A stretch of 64,000 bases of DNA from Bacillota bacterium (lineage in GTDB: Bacteria; Bacillota; Proteinivoracia; UBA4975; VEMY01), in the NCBI GenBank assembly GCA_009711825.1, contig VEMY01000038.1, forward strand, positions 34,837 through 98,836. Direction: 5' to 3'. Both the position numbers and the translations under genes were made by a program. Positions within the stretch are counted from its first letter, which is position 1, and the number at the start of each line of letters is the position of its first letter. The notes below the pieces were generated by a model, which did not search any database, was not told where the DNA came from, and saw nothing but the letters and a program-made list of their open reading frames with translations. Shown here in pieces: positions 64,000 through 64,000 of the stretch.

Positions 64000-64000
64000 T

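Overview
The window reads as chromosome of an endospore-forming, probably anaerobic member of the Bacillota (Clostridia-like or Dethiobacteria-like). This is inferred from a YheC/YheD spore-coat ATP-grasp protein, a GlpP antiterminator, M-box and cobalamin riboswitches, FeoAB, a RIC di-iron repair protein, an oxygen-sensitive-looking glycerol-3-phosphate oxidation operon, an aldo/keto reductase with ferredoxin clusters, strong AGGAGG ribosome-binding sites and many TTG/GTG starts. No tRNA, rRNA or CRISPR array was seen. Both window ends cut genes.

Layout. 1-1020: end of an ABC-2 permease and a small membrane protein. 1130-10140: an A+T-richer, disturbed accessory stretch. It holds a LolD/FtsX-type exporter, two copies of a ~187-bp inverted-repeat-bounded element, duplicated fragments of the locus at 10.07-10.74 kb, a NUDIX gene, and a small spore-surface-like cluster (Sm-like barrel protein, YheD, barrel-jelly-roll fusion). 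10200-13253: cobalamin importer btuFCD under a B12 riboswitch with a terminator. 13304-15040: Mg2+ transporter mgtE under an M-box. 15047-20304: glycerol operon glpP-glpK-glpA-like-FAD oxidoreductase-DUF1667, with an intrinsic terminator just before the glpA-like gene. 20473-23285: copper ATPase with a CsoR-like operator. 23400-27844: NusG-II protein, UPF0182 protein, DUF368 lipid-carrier transporter and a 52-residue zinc ribbon. 27931-30879: feoAB divergent from a DtxR/MntR regulator. 30912-36002: methyltransferase with an unexplained structured leader, DEAD-box helicase, phosphoesterase, aldo/keto reductase. 36362-38884: an amino-acid symporter with a damaged 5' end, then FmdB and RIC behind a palindromic operator.

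38884-46809: VanX-like dipeptidase, PhzF, HD phosphohydrolase, acetyltransferase, DHA3-type MFS exporter, two cyclophilins, NUDIX and glutamine synthetase. 46836-50687: ABC-F protein and an ABC-2 exporter. 50858-55573: tautomerase, DUF3795, EamA, NlpC/P60-like secreted protein, small membrane proteins and an acetyltransferase. 55577-59447: an A+T-richer block with a flavin-binding lipoprotein, a fumarate-reductase-like lipoprotein and a two-component system, resembling extracellular flavin-based electron transfer. 59531-64000: Sir2, RsmC-like methyltransferase, endonuclease III, acetyltransferase, membrane and lipoproteins, a broken ABC-2 permease and a short inverted-repeat element.

The most striking observation is that both putative antibiotic-resistance genes, the MFS exporter and the ABC-F protein, have the same kind of upstream region: a consensus promoter, a short leader ORF with a perfect Shine-Dalgarno, and an intrinsic terminator hairpin before the gene. 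This is the architecture of ribosome-mediated, antibiotic-sensing attenuation; neither leader peptide is one I recognise.
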